A stretch of 51,891 nt of DNA from positions 1 to 51,891 of the forward strand of contig JAJYXU010000131.1 in assembly GCA_021801605.1 (NCBI GenBank), given 5' to 3'. This DNA comes from Bacteroidota bacterium. Lineage in GTDB: Bacteria > Bacteroidota > Ignavibacteria > Ignavibacteriales > Melioribacteraceae. Position numbers and translations under genes: made by a program. Under the pieces are notes generated by a model that was given only the letters and a program-made list of their open reading frames with translations, was not told where the DNA came from and did not search any database. Shown here one piece after another: positions 16,899 through 26,043 of the stretch (position 1 is its first letter; each line of letters begins with the position of its first letter).

Positions 16899-17762
16899 CT
16901 ATTCATCGGCAATACGTTCAAGGTATTTTTTGTAAAGAGAATTCGGAATATTGTCTAAGAGCTTTCCAAATTGATCTTTGTCTATAAATCCTTTTTGATA
17001 TGCTATCTCTTCTATGCACGCAACTTTCAATCCCTGGCGGTCTTCAATAATGCCAAAAAAGTTTGATGCTTTAAGAAGTGCTTCCGGTGTTCCGGTATCA
17101 AGCCATGCTACACCGCGCCCAATCTTTTCAACCATTAACTCTCCACGCTCAAGATATTTTCTGTTAACATCAGTTATCTCAAGCTCGCCTCGTTGAGATG
17201 GTTTTAACTTTTTTGAAATCTCAATCACTTTGTTATCGTAAACGTAAAGACCGGGTACCGCAAAGTTAGATTTAGGCGCATCCGGTTTTTCTTCTATGCT
17301 GATTGCTTTGCCATTCTTTGCAAACTCAATAATACCGTAACGTTCCGGATCTGTAACTTGATATGCAAATATTGTTGCGCCAGATCTATTCTGTTCAACT
17401 GCGCGGTAGAAGAAATCCAACGTGCCGTAAAAAATATTATCGCCTAGAATTAGTGTAATAGAATCATCGCCTATAAATTTTTCGCCGAGTATAAATGATT
17501 GAGCAATTCCATTCGGCGCCGGTTGAACTACATACTCAATTTTCATTCCGATGTGCGATCCGTCTTCAAAAAGTTTTTTGTAGAGGGGAATTGTTTCATC
17601 GTTTGAAATGATAAGAATCTCTCTAATTCCCGCAAGCATTAATATAGAAAAAGGATAATAGATTAGCGGTTTATCATAGATCGTTACAAGCTGCTTGCTG
17701 TAAACTTTTGTCATGGGATACATTCTTGTGCCGGAGCCGCCCGCTAAAATTATTCCTTTCAT
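16899..17762 (-). CDS. rfbA: glucose-1-phosphate thymidylyltransferase
   Basis: 287 residues from the ATG at 17762. The protein opens with the nucleotidyltransferase signature MKGIILAGGSGTRMYPMTK, then KPLIYYPFSILMLAGIREIL, QPAPNGIAQSFILGE, ILGDNIFYG and EKPDAPKSNFAVPGLYVYD, all features of RmlA/RfbA. It makes dTDP-glucose from glucose-1-phosphate and dTTP, the first step to dTDP-rhamnose and related deoxysugars of surface polysaccharides. No other rml gene is nearby. A TTG at 17789 would add nine residues before the conserved start and is rejected. The gene follows a secreted-protein gene by 23 bp, suggesting co-transcription. Confidence 0.95.
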   Translation of the reverse strand: MKGIILAGGSGTRMYPMTKVYSKQLVTIYDKPLIYYPFSILMLAGIREILIISNDETIPLYKKLFEDGSHIGMKIEYVVQPAPNGIAQSFILGEKFIGDDSITLILGDNIFYGTLDFFYRAVEQNRSGATIFAYQVTDPERYGIIEFAKNGKAISIEEKPDAPKSNFAVPGLYVYDNKVIEISKKLKPSQRGELEITDVNRKYLERGELMVEKIGRGVAWLDTGTPEALLKASNFFGIIEDRQGLKVACIEEIAYQKGFIDKDQFGKLLDNIPNSLYKKYLERIADE

Positions 17763-17785
17763 AAAAAATTCCGTTTGTTTTTGGA

Positions 17786-18544
17786 TCAATTTGTGACTGA
17801 AATATAAGCCGTTTTAATTAATAATTCCTTTTCATCATACAGGTAGATTTTATAATCTCCCGGCTTGGTAAACCTGTACTGGAAATATGTATCGTTCCAT
17901 TCGCCGTCTAACTGATACTTTTTAGAATCAATGAATTCGTCGTAATCCGGACTATATTTTGTCTTACGCCATGTATTGATAAGAATTTTTTCCGCGTCTA
18001 GCGGTTGATTGTTGGTTAGATAAATGTAAATCGTTCCGCCTTCAGTGCCGAGAGAAATACTCTGTTTAATGTTAACAGGCTTGCCAGATTGAATTCTGCC
18101 ACAAAGAGTGACTTCAACAGTTGTGTATTTTTGAGTTAAGATAGGTTCTAATTGTTTTGTCTCCTTAGGAGTGCCAATAAAAACCGTTAAGGAAGAAAAA
18201 CGGTTTTTATTTTCATCGGCAAAATAGATTTCAAACTTTCCCTCTTTAGCAAATTTGTAGAAATGCGCAATCCAATTCTCTTTTTCAGGGTTAAAAATTT
18301 TATTTAATTGATTCTCTCCTTCGGTGCCAATTATTCTATCTATGAGAAGATAGATTGTTCTTCCGGAAATTTTTTTATTCTCACCTGAAAATAAAATGCA
18401 TACCGATTGATTGAGAGTGAGATTTGATGAATAGATAAGATCAATCGGCTCGCCGTGGTTTGTGTACGCTTTGCAAAGTGTTATTCGCTGAGCTGGAATT
18501 ACAGCCGCGCATAAAGATACGATAATGAAGAAAATCTTTTTCAA
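17786..18544 (-). CDS. secreted protein of unknown function with two similar halves
   Basis: 252 residues with an N-terminal signal peptide (KKIFFIIVSLCAAVIPAQ). The mature part appears to contain two related beta-sandwich-like modules: one from RITLCKAYTNHGEPIDLIY, the second from VEVTLCGRIQSGKPVNIKQ. Each begins with a xTLC...GxPx pattern and ends in a K-F-x-I-Y-x-A/Y-D-E strand (EGKFEIYFADENK, PGDYKIYLYDEKE). The cysteines may pair. I do not recognise a named family. The start is TTG without a clear ribosome site. Its end lies 23 bp before rfbA on the same strand. Confidence 0.75.
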   Translation of the reverse strand: MKKIFFIIVSLCAAVIPAQRITLCKAYTNHGEPIDLIYSSNLTLNQSVCILFSGENKKISGRTIYLLIDRIIGTEGENQLNKIFNPEKENWIAHFYKFAKEGKFEIYFADENKNRFSSLTVFIGTPKETKQLEPILTQKYTTVEVTLCGRIQSGKPVNIKQSISLGTEGGTIYIYLTNNQPLDAEKILINTWRKTKYSPDYDEFIDSKKYQLDGEWNDTYFQYRFTKPGDYKIYLYDEKELLIKTAYISVTN

Positions 18545-18628
18545 AAATTATTCTGTAATTATTTCTTCATATAATTAATAAATCAAAACCCAAAATCCAA
18601 CAGATATCAAAAACGAATAGAATGTCTG

Positions 18629-19102
18629 TTATAATTTTGAGTGAAACGAAAATTTTATCAGCCGCGGTTTTACAAGCCGTCCGAAATCTTTAAACGACAT
18701 CTGCAAAAGCTCTACATGGCTGCACGCGTTGAAGGCAATCTCTTCGTCTTTAGCTAAAATCTCTTCAACATAAACATCCATTCCGTAAAGATTACCGAAT
18801 GGTGGCATAGCGCCGACATCGCACTCTGGAAATTTATCCTTGAACTCAACTTCATTTGCAAGACGGACAATCTTTCCGCCGAGAGCTTCTTTCAATAGAT
18901 CAAAATCAATTTTATAAGAAGCCGGAAGAACGCACATTGCCATCTTCCCATCAACTTTAATGAGGACAGTTTTTGCCAATTCTTTTCCTTTGATGTGTGC
19001 GGAAGCGGCAATCTCTTGTGCTGTATATGCCACGGAGTGTTTAACGGTTACATACCTAACTTTGTTTTGATCCAGGAACTCTCTTAACATTGTGGTAGGC
19101 AT
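18629..19102 (-). CDS. YbaK/ProX-type aminoacyl-tRNA deacylase domain protein
   Basis: 157 residues forming one YbaK-like domain ([20 protein letters not shown], then [17 protein letters not shown], and [18 protein letters not shown]). The family hydrolyses mischarged tRNAs in trans; the conserved lysine is in the KGKELAKT stretch and the G-x-PPFG loop is present. The target amino acid (Cys, Ala or other) cannot be told from sequence. A strong AGGAGG site lies just before the ATG. Cytoplasmic, single gene. Confidence 0.9.
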   Translation of the reverse strand: MPTTMLREFLDQNKVRYVTVKHSVAYTAQEIAASAHIKGKELAKTVLIKVDGKMAMCVLPASYKIDFDLLKEALGGKIVRLANEVEFKDKFPECDVGAMPPFGNLYGMDVYVEEILAKDEEIAFNACSHVELLQMSFKDFGRLVKPRLIKFSFHSKL

Positions 19103-19143
19103 AAATCCTCCTATTAATATTTGAGAAGATCAAAAAGAATAAG

Positions 19144-19564
19144 TTATTGCTTTGTAAATTCCAGTATAATCGGAAGTTTAATTCCTCCCTCCTCTACTTG
19201 CACAGTTAAAGATAATTTATTACCGGCTAAGATATAAGGTATAACCTCAATTTTGCCATCACTACTTTTTGCTGAAATCTCTTTATCGGTAGAGCTCCAG
19301 GTTCCGGTTTCAGTTACGGTACCACTTGGATCTGTTTGAGTCATTTGGTATGTCTTGTCACTCCTTAAATAAGTGTTATCTGAACACCTGCCTCAGCGGG
19401 AGTTTGCACAATGGTTTGCCCCTGGCGGGTTACAGTAAGTTTTGTTAATACCCATGTGCCGACCAATTGATCTTCCGGAGAAACAAGGTTATCCTCTTTG
19501 CAACTATTAACAACCAAAATGCAAATTGAAATCAACAATAAGAGAAGTTTTTTTTAGCAGCCAT
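19144..19564 (-). pseudogene. lipocalin-like lipoprotein broken by two frameshifts
   Basis: A strong AAGGAGG site precedes ATG at 19564. The first frame ends after ten residues, but skipping one base in the run of eight A (19548-19555 on the + strand as T) gives a lipoprotein signal: LLLLLISICILVVNSCKEDN, followed by LVGTWVLTKLTVTRQG. That frame stops at TTTAA (19365-19370). Restoring one T joins ITLI to LRSDKTYQMTQTDPSGTVTE and the rest to the stop at 19144. The joined text matches the lipocalin-like pattern (LVGTW ... ITLxxxSDxTY ... TETGTW). Two single-base losses explain everything, so this is a decayed gene or a consensus error in homopolymers. Confidence 0.75.
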
Positions 19565-19803
19565 AATTCCTCCTTGCATATTTTTAATTGAAAAATCTGT
19601 AAAAGAGTTTTCACATGCCCAAGAGAGAATAAAAGAGAAGAGGTTTTTGCCTCTCTGAAATGTAACAACTCTAAATCTGTTATTCAATAAAATTGATTTA
19701 CCAAATATTAGGCGTTGCGTTGGCTTAATAAAATCGAGCATAACCAAACTTTTATGTTCATTTGATTTTATATATCTTAACACCCAAATTTATGATTAGC
19801 GCA

Positions 19804-20723
19804 ATGAGTTTATTTATAGGAATTGACGGTGGCGGGTCTAAAACCAAATGTGTTTTGGCAGATGATAAACTGAATATTTTATCTCAAGCGGATGGGGGTC
19901 CTTCAAATCCATTAACAGTTGGAATTGAACAATCTGCTAATCTATTCACAAATTTAATAAAGAAAGTATCGCTAAATTTTAATCTGAATGGGATTGATTC
20001 GGCTATTATTGGTCTTGCTGGTGCCGGAAGAAAAAGAGAATCAGACGGAGTAAGAAATGCAATAATTGAATTACTCAGCCGCGAAAAATTTATTCTGAAA
20101 AATTTAGAAATTATAAGCGATGCTGAAATTGCTATTGAAGGCGCTTTTTCCGGAAAACCCGGCGCAATATTAATAGCTGGAACCGGTTCCATAATTTTTG
20201 GAAAAGACAAAATAGGAAAACTTATACGTGCTGGTGGCAACGGAAAAATTTTAGGCGATGAAGGAAGCGGTTACTCGATTGGTAGAAAAGGTTTGTCGGC
20301 TGTTGCGAAACAATTTGACGGACGCGGAAGACAGACTCTTCTTACAGAAATTCTTGATAGTGAGTATGGAATAAAAAGCCGGGATGAATTGATCGAAAAA
20401 GTATATAACGAAAAATTTGATGTTGCAACCGTAGCAAAGAATGTAATTGCCGCCGCTGAAATGCACGATAAAGTTTGCATGAAAATTCTGAATGAAGAAA
20501 TCAAAGAACTTATTGTTCATGTCAAATCATTAAAAAAAATCTTGTAGAGAAAAAGATAAAACTCTGTCTTAGCAGAGGACTCCTTTCATCAAAAAATTAT
20601 TACTTAAAAGAACTAAAGAAAAAAATTGAAAAGACATTCGATGATGTTAAACTAACTAAAGCAGATTACTCGCCCGAAATTGGCGCGGCTCTTCTGGCAA
20701 TTAAAAAATCAGCCACTCCATAA
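19804..20723 (+). pseudogene. BadF/N-acetylglucosamine-kinase-like ATPase, frameshifted near C-terminus
   Basis: The ASKHA ATPase fold is clear: SLFIGIDGGGSKTKCVLADD (phosphate 1), IIGLAGAGR, ILIAGTGSIIFG (phosphate 2) and GGNGKILGDEGSGYSIGRKG. This group phosphorylates N-acetylglucosamine or N-acetylmuramic acid. The frame ends early (TAG at 20545-20547) just after a run of eight A (20532-20539). One additional A continues into 58 family-like residues (IKLCLSRGLLSSKNYYLKEL ... YSPEIGAALLAIK) ending at 20723. ATG at 19804 is preferred, as it puts FIGIDGGG at the usual place; ATG 19792 is possible. The gene ends 15 bp before the AmpG-like transporter, fitting a muropeptide-recycling pair. Slippage on the A-run could restore some full-length protein. 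Confidence 0.8.
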
Positions 20724-20738
20724 TTACCAAGAAATAAT

Positions 20739-22538
20739 ATGATCATAAAAAAATCACTCGAGAGTTCAGATACAAAAAAACAAAATCCGTGGTTCTGGAT
20801 TCCAACTCTATATTTTGCAGAGGGTCTTCCAAATGTAGTTGTAATTACTGTTTCGGTAGTAATGTATATACGACTTGGAGTTTCTAATTCAGATATTGCA
20901 CTCTACACCAGCTGGCTCTATTTACCCTGGGTGATTAAACCGCTATGGAGCCCCATCATTGATATCTTTAGAACAAAACGATTCTGGATTACTACGACGC
21001 AGTTGCTAATTGGAGCTGGAATGGCAGGTGTTGCTTTTACTATTCCAATGCCGGACTTTTTTCAATTCACGCTTGCATTCTTCTGGCTCATCGCATTCAG
21101 TTCTGCAACACATGATATTTCTGCAGACGGCTTCTACATGCTCGGTCTAACTGAAAGTCAGCAGTCATTTTTTATCGGAATACGTGGTACATTCTACCGT
21201 CTTGCTATGATGGCTGGACAGGGATTGCTCATAATACTTGCAGGATATCTCGAAGGAACAATGGGAGTGCATCCGGCAGAATTTAAAGTGGTTTCTAATC
21301 CAAATAAATTTTTTCAAGAGACAATACAAGTTGATTCTGTAAAAGCTAAACCAATGGAAGGAAGTTTGAGGGTAATTGCATCTCCTTCTTATGTAGAAAT
21401 CAGTACACGTTCCAAAACCCGGGAAGAAGTTGCATCATATATAAACTTTGCCCGCAATTTTAATTTTATGAATGGAGCTTCAACAGAAAAATTCGCCATG
21501 CCAGATACAACTATAAGTCAAGATCTTGTTGGTAATGTTGGCATTGTAAAATTTATTCTTTCAAAACCGCCGGATAAAGGGAGTGAATATATTGTTGATG
21601 TTAACCGTATTGACGGAGAGGTGGGAATTAGAGTAGTTGAAGGAAAGACGTTAAAGTTTACTTCGATGAATTGGAATAAACCTGCGTTCGCCGTAATTCA
21701 GCTTGATCCTACAATCGCAAAAAAATCTGAAGCCAATTTCAAAGTACAAATTGACAAAGTTCCGCTTGCATGGGTATTTACTTTTTCAATTATGGCGGGA
21801 TTGTTCTTTCTATTCTTTGTTTATCATAAATTTATCTTACCTCGACCCATCGCCGACAAACCTGTTGGAAACAACCGGCAGAGTTCACCTTTTAAAGAAT
21901 TTTTCAGAACATTTTTCAGATTTTTCGAGAAGAAAAAAGTGCTAATCATAATTGGTTTTCTATTGTTGTACCGTTTAGGAGAGGCACAGCTTGTTAAAAT
22001 GGCTTTGCCGTTCATGCTTAATCCGAGAGAAGTTGGAGGGCTTGGTTTAACTACTTCCGATGTAGGATTTATATATGGAACAGTAGGAATAATAGCTCTC
22101 ATACTTGGCGGAATTCTTGGAGGATTTGCAGTCGCTAAAAAAGGGCTGAAATACTGGATCTGGCCTATGCTGCTTGCAATAAATCTTCCCGATCTGCTTT
22201 ACGTTTATATGGCATATGCACAGCCAACTGTAATTTGGATTATTTATGCTTGCGTTGCCGTTGAACAATTTGGTTATGGTTTTGGATTCACGGCATACAT
22301 GATGTATATGATTTACATATCGAATGGTGATTACAAAACATCGCACTACGCAATTGCGACCGGCTTTATGGCTCTGGGTATGATAGTGCCAGGAATGTTT
22401 AGCGGAATGATTCAAGAAGCAATTGGATACAAATTCTTTTTCATCTGGGTGGTACTTGCCACAATTCCGTCTTTCATAATTGTAAAATATATTCCCCTCG
22501 AATACCAATTTGGGAAAAAGAAAATAAATGAATCGTAA
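20739..22538 (+). CDS. AmpG-like MFS transporter with a large inserted domain
   Basis: 599 residues, with MFS helices in two halves (20-175 and 345-590). The N-terminal block WIPTLYFAEGLPNVVVITVS, SWLYLPWVIKPLWSPIID and FSSATHDISADGFYM match the AmpG muropeptide-permease branch. Between the halves, residues ~180-345 form a soluble, beta-rich insert (SLRVIASPSYVEISTRSKTR ... DVNRIDGEVGIRVV), absent from classical AmpG and probably facing the periplasm or cytoplasm as a lid. Likely substrate: anhydro-muropeptides or sugars. It follows a sugar-kinase-like gene by 15 bp and precedes an ABC exporter pair by 73 bp. Confidence 0.85.
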   Translation: MIIKKSLESSDTKKQNPWFWIPTLYFAEGLPNVVVITVSVVMYIRLGVSNSDIALYTSWLYLPWVIKPLWSPIIDIFRTKRFWITTTQLLIGAGMAGVAFTIPMPDFFQFTLAFFWLIAFSSATHDISADGFYMLGLTESQQSFFIGIRGTFYRLAMMAGQGLLIILAGYLEGTMGVHPAEFKVVSNPNKFFQETIQVDSVKAKPMEGSLRVIASPSYVEISTRSKTREEVASYINFARNFNFMNGASTEKFAMPDTTISQDLVGNVGIVKFILSKPPDKGSEYIVDVNRIDGEVGIRVVEGKTLKFTSMNWNKPAFAVIQLDPTIAKKSEANFKVQIDKVPLAWVFTFSIMAGLFFLFFVYHKFILPRPIADKPVGNNRQSSPFKEFFRTFFRFFEKKKVLIIIGFLLLYRLGEAQLVKMALPFMLNPREVGGLGLTTSDVGFIYGTVGIIALILGGILGGFAVAKKGLKYWIWPMLLAINLPDLLYVYMAYAQPTVIWIIYACVAVEQFGYGFGFTAYMMYMIYISNGDYKTSHYAIATGFMALGMIVPGMFSGMIQEAIGYKFFFIWVVLATIPSFIIVKYIPLEYQFGKKKINES

Positions 22539-22611
22539 TTTTTTGAACGGAGGAGAAATGTAACCATTGTTCTTATCCCTTCGTCTTAATTCTCAAACAA
22601 ATGGAGGTTTG

Positions 22612-23535
22612 TTGAATTCCGAGCAAGTAATTGAAGTTCGCGGGCTAACAAAAAAATTCGGAAATCTAATAGCGGTTAACAATCTTGATCTTAATGTTTA
22701 CCGCGGCGATGTATTCGGATTTCTGGGTCCTAACGGTGCGGGCAAAAGCACGACAATTAGAATGCTACTTTCGCTTATCAAGCCTACGAGCGGTGAGATG
22801 AAAATTTTTGGTAGGTCGATTTCTAAAGATAGAAAAGAGATCTTTTCTAAGATTGGAGCCATTGTTGAAAAGCCGGATTTTTATCTCTATCTCTCCGCAT
22901 ACAAGAATCTGGAAATTCTTGGAAAACTTTCAGGCACGGATATATCCACGAAAAAACTGATGAGCATGCTTGAACTGGTTGGTCTTGACAAACGGTACAA
23001 AAGCAAAGTGAAAACTTTTTCTCATGGTATGAAACAACGGCTTGGTATTGCGCAAGCGCTTCTTCACGATCCGGAACTGATCATTCTTGACGAACCAACC
23101 ACCGGTCTTGACCCGCAAGGAATGAAAGAGATTCGGGATTTGATAATCTATCTCAGCAGAGAAAAGGGAAAAACAATTTTTCTATCGTCGCATATTCTTC
23201 ATGAAGTTGAGCTGATTTCTACAAGAATGATAATCATCAACAGAGGAACAACTCAAGTTGAGGGAACTGTTGATGAGCTTCTTAAGACAGATAAAATTAA
23301 AGTGACATTTGAAATAGATAAAATAGAAGATGCGCTTCGGCTTGTAAATGAATCCTCGTGGCAGAATAATTTTAAATCTACATCCAAAAATGAGATAAAT
23401 TTTGAACTCACAAAAAATGAAATTGCCGAACTCAATAAATATCTGATAGAGAAAGGATTTTCCGTAAGTGCAATTATTCCTGTTCGCTCTCTCGAAGATT
23501 TCTTCTTGAAGATAACAGATGGGGGCGCAAAATGA
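22612..23535 (+). CDS. ABC transporter ATP-binding protein
   Basis: About 308 residues from TTG 22612, chosen because GGAGG lies four bases upstream; an earlier TTG at 22567 lacks a ribosome site. Walker A GPNGAGKST, signature SHGMKQRLGIAQ, Walker B LIILDEPTTGLDP and the H-switch SSHILHEVE are intact. The ~85-residue C-terminal extension (KVTFEIDKIEDALRLV ...) is typical of ABC-2 (drug, lipid or Nat-type) ATPases. Its stop overlaps the permease ATG (ATGA), so the two subunits are translationally coupled. Cargo unknown. Confidence 0.93.
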   Translation: MNSEQVIEVRGLTKKFGNLIAVNNLDLNVYRGDVFGFLGPNGAGKSTTIRMLLSLIKPTSGEMKIFGRSISKDRKEIFSKIGAIVEKPDFYLYLSAYKNLEILGKLSGTDISTKKLMSMLELVGLDKRYKSKVKTFSHGMKQRLGIAQALLHDPELIILDEPTTGLDPQGMKEIRDLIIYLSREKGKTIFLSSHILHEVELISTRMIIINRGTTQVEGTVDELLKTDKIKVTFEIDKIEDALRLVNESSWQNNFKSTSKNEINFELTKNEIAELNKYLIEKGFSVSAIIPVRSLEDFFLKITDGGAK

Positions 23536-24368
23536 TAACACTGGTTTTAATTGAACTGCAAAAAATGTTTAAGAAGTGGAGAACCTATATCGGGATTATT
23601 GCAATAGGTCTTCTTACAATTATTGTACAACTGGTTCTTTACTTTACCGGCAAAAATTTTGTTGATGCTCAAATGCGGGGTATGGAACAATCATTTGTAA
23701 TTGTCGGGAATTTATTGAACGGATATTTTATAGCACGGTTGATTCTTACTTTGCTGATTATCCATATTCCATTCTTAGTTGTGCTTGTCGGCGGCGATCT
23801 TCTTGCCGGCGAAGCAACTGCAGGAACGTACAGAATGATTTTAACGAGACCGGTTTCCCGGTTACAAGTTATCACATCAAAATTTATTGCCGGAATGCTC
23901 TATGTAATTATTTTATTGGCATGGCTGGCTTTTCTGAGTCTGGGAGTCAGTTTAATAGTTTTTGGTTCCGGTCCGCTTTTATCTATTGGGAGCGGAATTG
24001 TAATCTTTGCAGAGAATGATATACTATGGCGGTTTCTTGGTGCTTATGCTTTTGCTGCACTTAGCATGACAACAGTAATGTTTATTTCCATTGTCTTCTC
24101 TTCGCTTGTAGAGAACGCAATCGGTCCAATTGTTTCAACGATGGCTATTATTATCATCTTTCTTATTGTCTCTGCTATCCCGGTTGATTTTCTGCAAAAC
24201 ATAAAACCGTATTTATTTACAACACATATGAGTCAATGGAATAATTTCTTCAACGATGAAGTTAATTATAAAGAAATTTATAATTCATCATGGATTCTTC
24301 TAGTACATATTGTTGGTTTGTACGCAATTACAACTTATATCTTTATAAAAAAAGACATTCTAAGTTAA
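23532..24368 (+). CDS. ABC-2 type permease
   Basis: 278 residues with six hydrophobic segments (about 18-40, 60-85, 108-135, 140-160, 175-205 and 250-272) and the ABC-2 feature DLLAGEATAGTYRMILTRPV, the E-loop/coupling region with the RPVSR motif found in Nat/CcmB-like permeases. It partners the ATPase whose gene it overlaps by four bases. Function in export of an unknown substrate across the inner membrane is inferred from the family. Confidence 0.92.
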   Translation: MITLVLIELQKMFKKWRTYIGIIAIGLLTIIVQLVLYFTGKNFVDAQMRGMEQSFVIVGNLLNGYFIARLILTLLIIHIPFLVVLVGGDLLAGEATAGTYRMILTRPVSRLQVITSKFIAGMLYVIILLAWLAFLSLGVSLIVFGSGPLLSIGSGIVIFAENDILWRFLGAYAFAALSMTTVMFISIVFSSLVENAIGPIVSTMAIIIIFLIVSAIPVDFLQNIKPYLFTTHMSQWNNFFNDEVNYKEIYNSSWILLVHIVGLYAITTYIFIKKDILS

Positions 24369-24377
24369 GAGGCAAAA

Positions 24378-25115
24378 ATGAAAAGGATTTTGATAACATT
24401 TTTTTTGATTACTGCGGCTGTTTCCTCTGCTCAAACAAAAGATCCGAATAAATTGCTTGATGCAGTACGTCAAAAATTTAACAAGGTAAATGATTATAAA
24501 GTTGACGCATCCGTTAAACTCGATATGAGTTTTATCAAAGTACCAGATATGACGGCAAAAGTTTATTTCAAAAAACCCGATAAAATAAAAGTTGAAGCAG
24601 AAGGATTTGCAATGCTGCCAAAACAAGGATTAAAATTCTCTCCCGCAGAATTACTTAAGGGTGATTTTACAACGTTGTATGTTCGCTCCGAGACAATTAA
24701 TAACCGTAAACTCGATGTAGTAAAAGCTATTCCAAACAGTGATTCCTCGGATGTAGTCCTTTCAACATTATGGATTGACGCTGCCGAATCTGTAATTCGC
24801 AAGTTTGAGACTACAAGCAAGAAGGGCGGTACGACACAGATAGAATTAAACTATGATAGCTTTGAATTCGGGCTACCATCCCGAATTAAAATATCGTTTA
24901 GTATTGGCGACCTTAAATTACCGGTAAACCCTTCTAACCAACCGAATGAAAATGGTGATGTTGATAAAAAAGAGAAAAGAAGAAAGGGATTACCGGCGGG
25001 AGCTTCGCTTAAAGGAAGTGTCACTATGACTTATAAAAATTACCAAATCAACAAAGGAATTCCGGATAGTTTTTTTGTTGAAAAGGAAAAAGAGAAGAAA
25101 GCGAAAATTAATTGA
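24378..25115 (+). CDS. LolA-like outer-membrane lipoprotein-sorting protein
   Basis: 245 residues with a signal peptide (ITFFLITAAVSSAQ). The mature part has the open beta-barrel pattern of LolA/LolB-type carriers: LLDAVRQKFNKVNDYKVDAS, VYFKKPDKIKVEAEGFAMLP, then alternating strands (TQIELNYDSFEFGLPSRIKI). A lysine-rich C-terminal tail (EKEKEKKAKIN) is unusual. It sits nine bases after the ABC permease gene, so it may work with that exporter by shuttling a lipid or lipoprotein through the periplasm. GAGG precedes the ATG, and a strong hairpin follows the stop. Confidence 0.85.
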   Translation: MKRILITFFLITAAVSSAQTKDPNKLLDAVRQKFNKVNDYKVDASVKLDMSFIKVPDMTAKVYFKKPDKIKVEAEGFAMLPKQGLKFSPAELLKGDFTTLYVRSETINNRKLDVVKAIPNSDSSDVVLSTLWIDAAESVIRKFETTSKKGGTTQIELNYDSFEFGLPSRIKISFSIGDLKLPVNPSNQPNENGDVDKKEKRRKGLPAGASLKGSVTMTYKNYQINKGIPDSFFVEKEKEKKAKIN

Positions 25116-25122
25116 ACTTCTT

Positions 25123-25147
25123 AGGAGACGGATCAGCAATCCGTCTC
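25123..25147 (+). terminator. hairpin terminator of the AmpG-ABC-LolA operon
   Basis: A perfect 10-bp GC-rich stem (GGAGACGGAT / ATCCGTCTCC) with a 5-nt loop starts 8 bp after the stop of the LolA-like gene. There is no long T-run, but the stem is strong and well placed. It ends the transcription unit that starts upstream of 20739. Confidence 0.65.
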
Positions 25148-25317
25148 CGCAAATTTGTGTTATTTAATTTCACTTGTTAATCATTCTTCAATTGGTTACG
25201 TTCCTTTCGGAAAAATAAAACACAAACTGGGAAACCATATCGAAAACTGACAAACCGTTTTTAAGATTTCGTCCTCTAATCAGAAATCTTTCATCTACTA
25301 AACCAACGGAGTGTCAA

Positions 25318-25908
25318 ATGAAACTGAAAATCATTTTAATTATCGCTTTCTTCTATTGTTTTACCCCAACCATTTTTTCTCAAAGTAACTTTTCTTTTTC
25401 CGCAAGTATGGGTATTATCCAATCTTACGGTACAGCAGAAGGTGTTGAGATCGGCATCAAGAGAGCTATTAATGATAATCTTAGATTTCAATTAATCGCA
25501 GGTTATTATTATTGGGGAAAGAAACAAGATTTAAATGCAATCGTTAATTACCCGAGCAATTATGCCTCTCATGTTATCCGAGAAATGGGTTTACTAATTC
25601 CTCTTCGAGCTGGTTTTAACTTCAAGTTCGGTAATTCTGACTCTCATCCATATTTATCCGTTGAATGGGCGGCTAATTATGTAACGAATGATTATTACAG
25701 CCCTGTTACTGCAGCTGATGTAGTCCCCTCATTTGAAATATCCTACAAAAAATCAACAAAGAACACAGTCTTCGTTTCTCTTGGATTTAGTATGGGTTAC
25801 TCTTTTAGCTTATCTGATGATTTTAATATTGTCTCGGGTGTTAACTGGCAATCAGGGGATTTTGCGCAATACGTAGGTTTTGTAAGCGGGATTGAATACA
25901 AACTTTGA
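25318..25908 (+). CDS. secreted outer-membrane beta-barrel-like protein
   Basis: 196 residues with a signal peptide (KLKIILIIAFFYCFTPTIFS) and amphipathic beta strands to the end (FSFSASMGIIQSYGT, YLSVEWAANYV, TVFVSLGFSMGYSFSL, VGFVSGIEYKL). It ends with an aromatic/leucine terminal strand, as in small outer-membrane barrels of Bacteroidota. Specific family and role are not recognised. GGAG precedes the ATG. The gap to the next gene is filled by two fold-back elements. Confidence 0.7.
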   Translation: MKLKIILIIAFFYCFTPTIFSQSNFSFSASMGIIQSYGTAEGVEIGIKRAINDNLRFQLIAGYYYWGKKQDLNAIVNYPSNYASHVIREMGLLIPLRAGFNFKFGNSDSHPYLSVEWAANYVTNDYYSPVTAADVVPSFEISYKKSTKNTVFVSLGFSMGYSFSLSDDFNIVSGVNWQSGDFAQYVGFVSGIEYKL

Positions 25909-25927
25909 GTTAAGAATTAAAGTATGA

Positions 25928-26027
25928 AGAGACTGTCTCAAAAGTAATTTTTACCGATAAAAAGTTATGTTTTTAAAACGAAATCAAATCCAACTATATT
26001 AATTTTGATGCTTATGAGACAGCCTCT
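25928..26027. mobile_element. MITE-like element with GCTGTCTCA ends
   Basis: A 100-bp stretch bounded by inverted repeats AGAGACTGTCTCAAAAG (25928-25944) and CTTATGAGACAGCCTCT (26011-26027); the complement of the second differs at two of 17 positions. It has no coding capacity. A third copy of one end lies at 33750-33766. It is one of two small elements in the 416-bp gap 25909-26324. Confidence 0.55.
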
Positions 26028-26043
26028 ATCATTAATTACCACT

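Noticed and set aside
22047-22508. 153-residue minus-strand frame inside the AmpG-like gene
   Set aside because: High H, C and Y content typical of antisense translation of membrane-protein codons.
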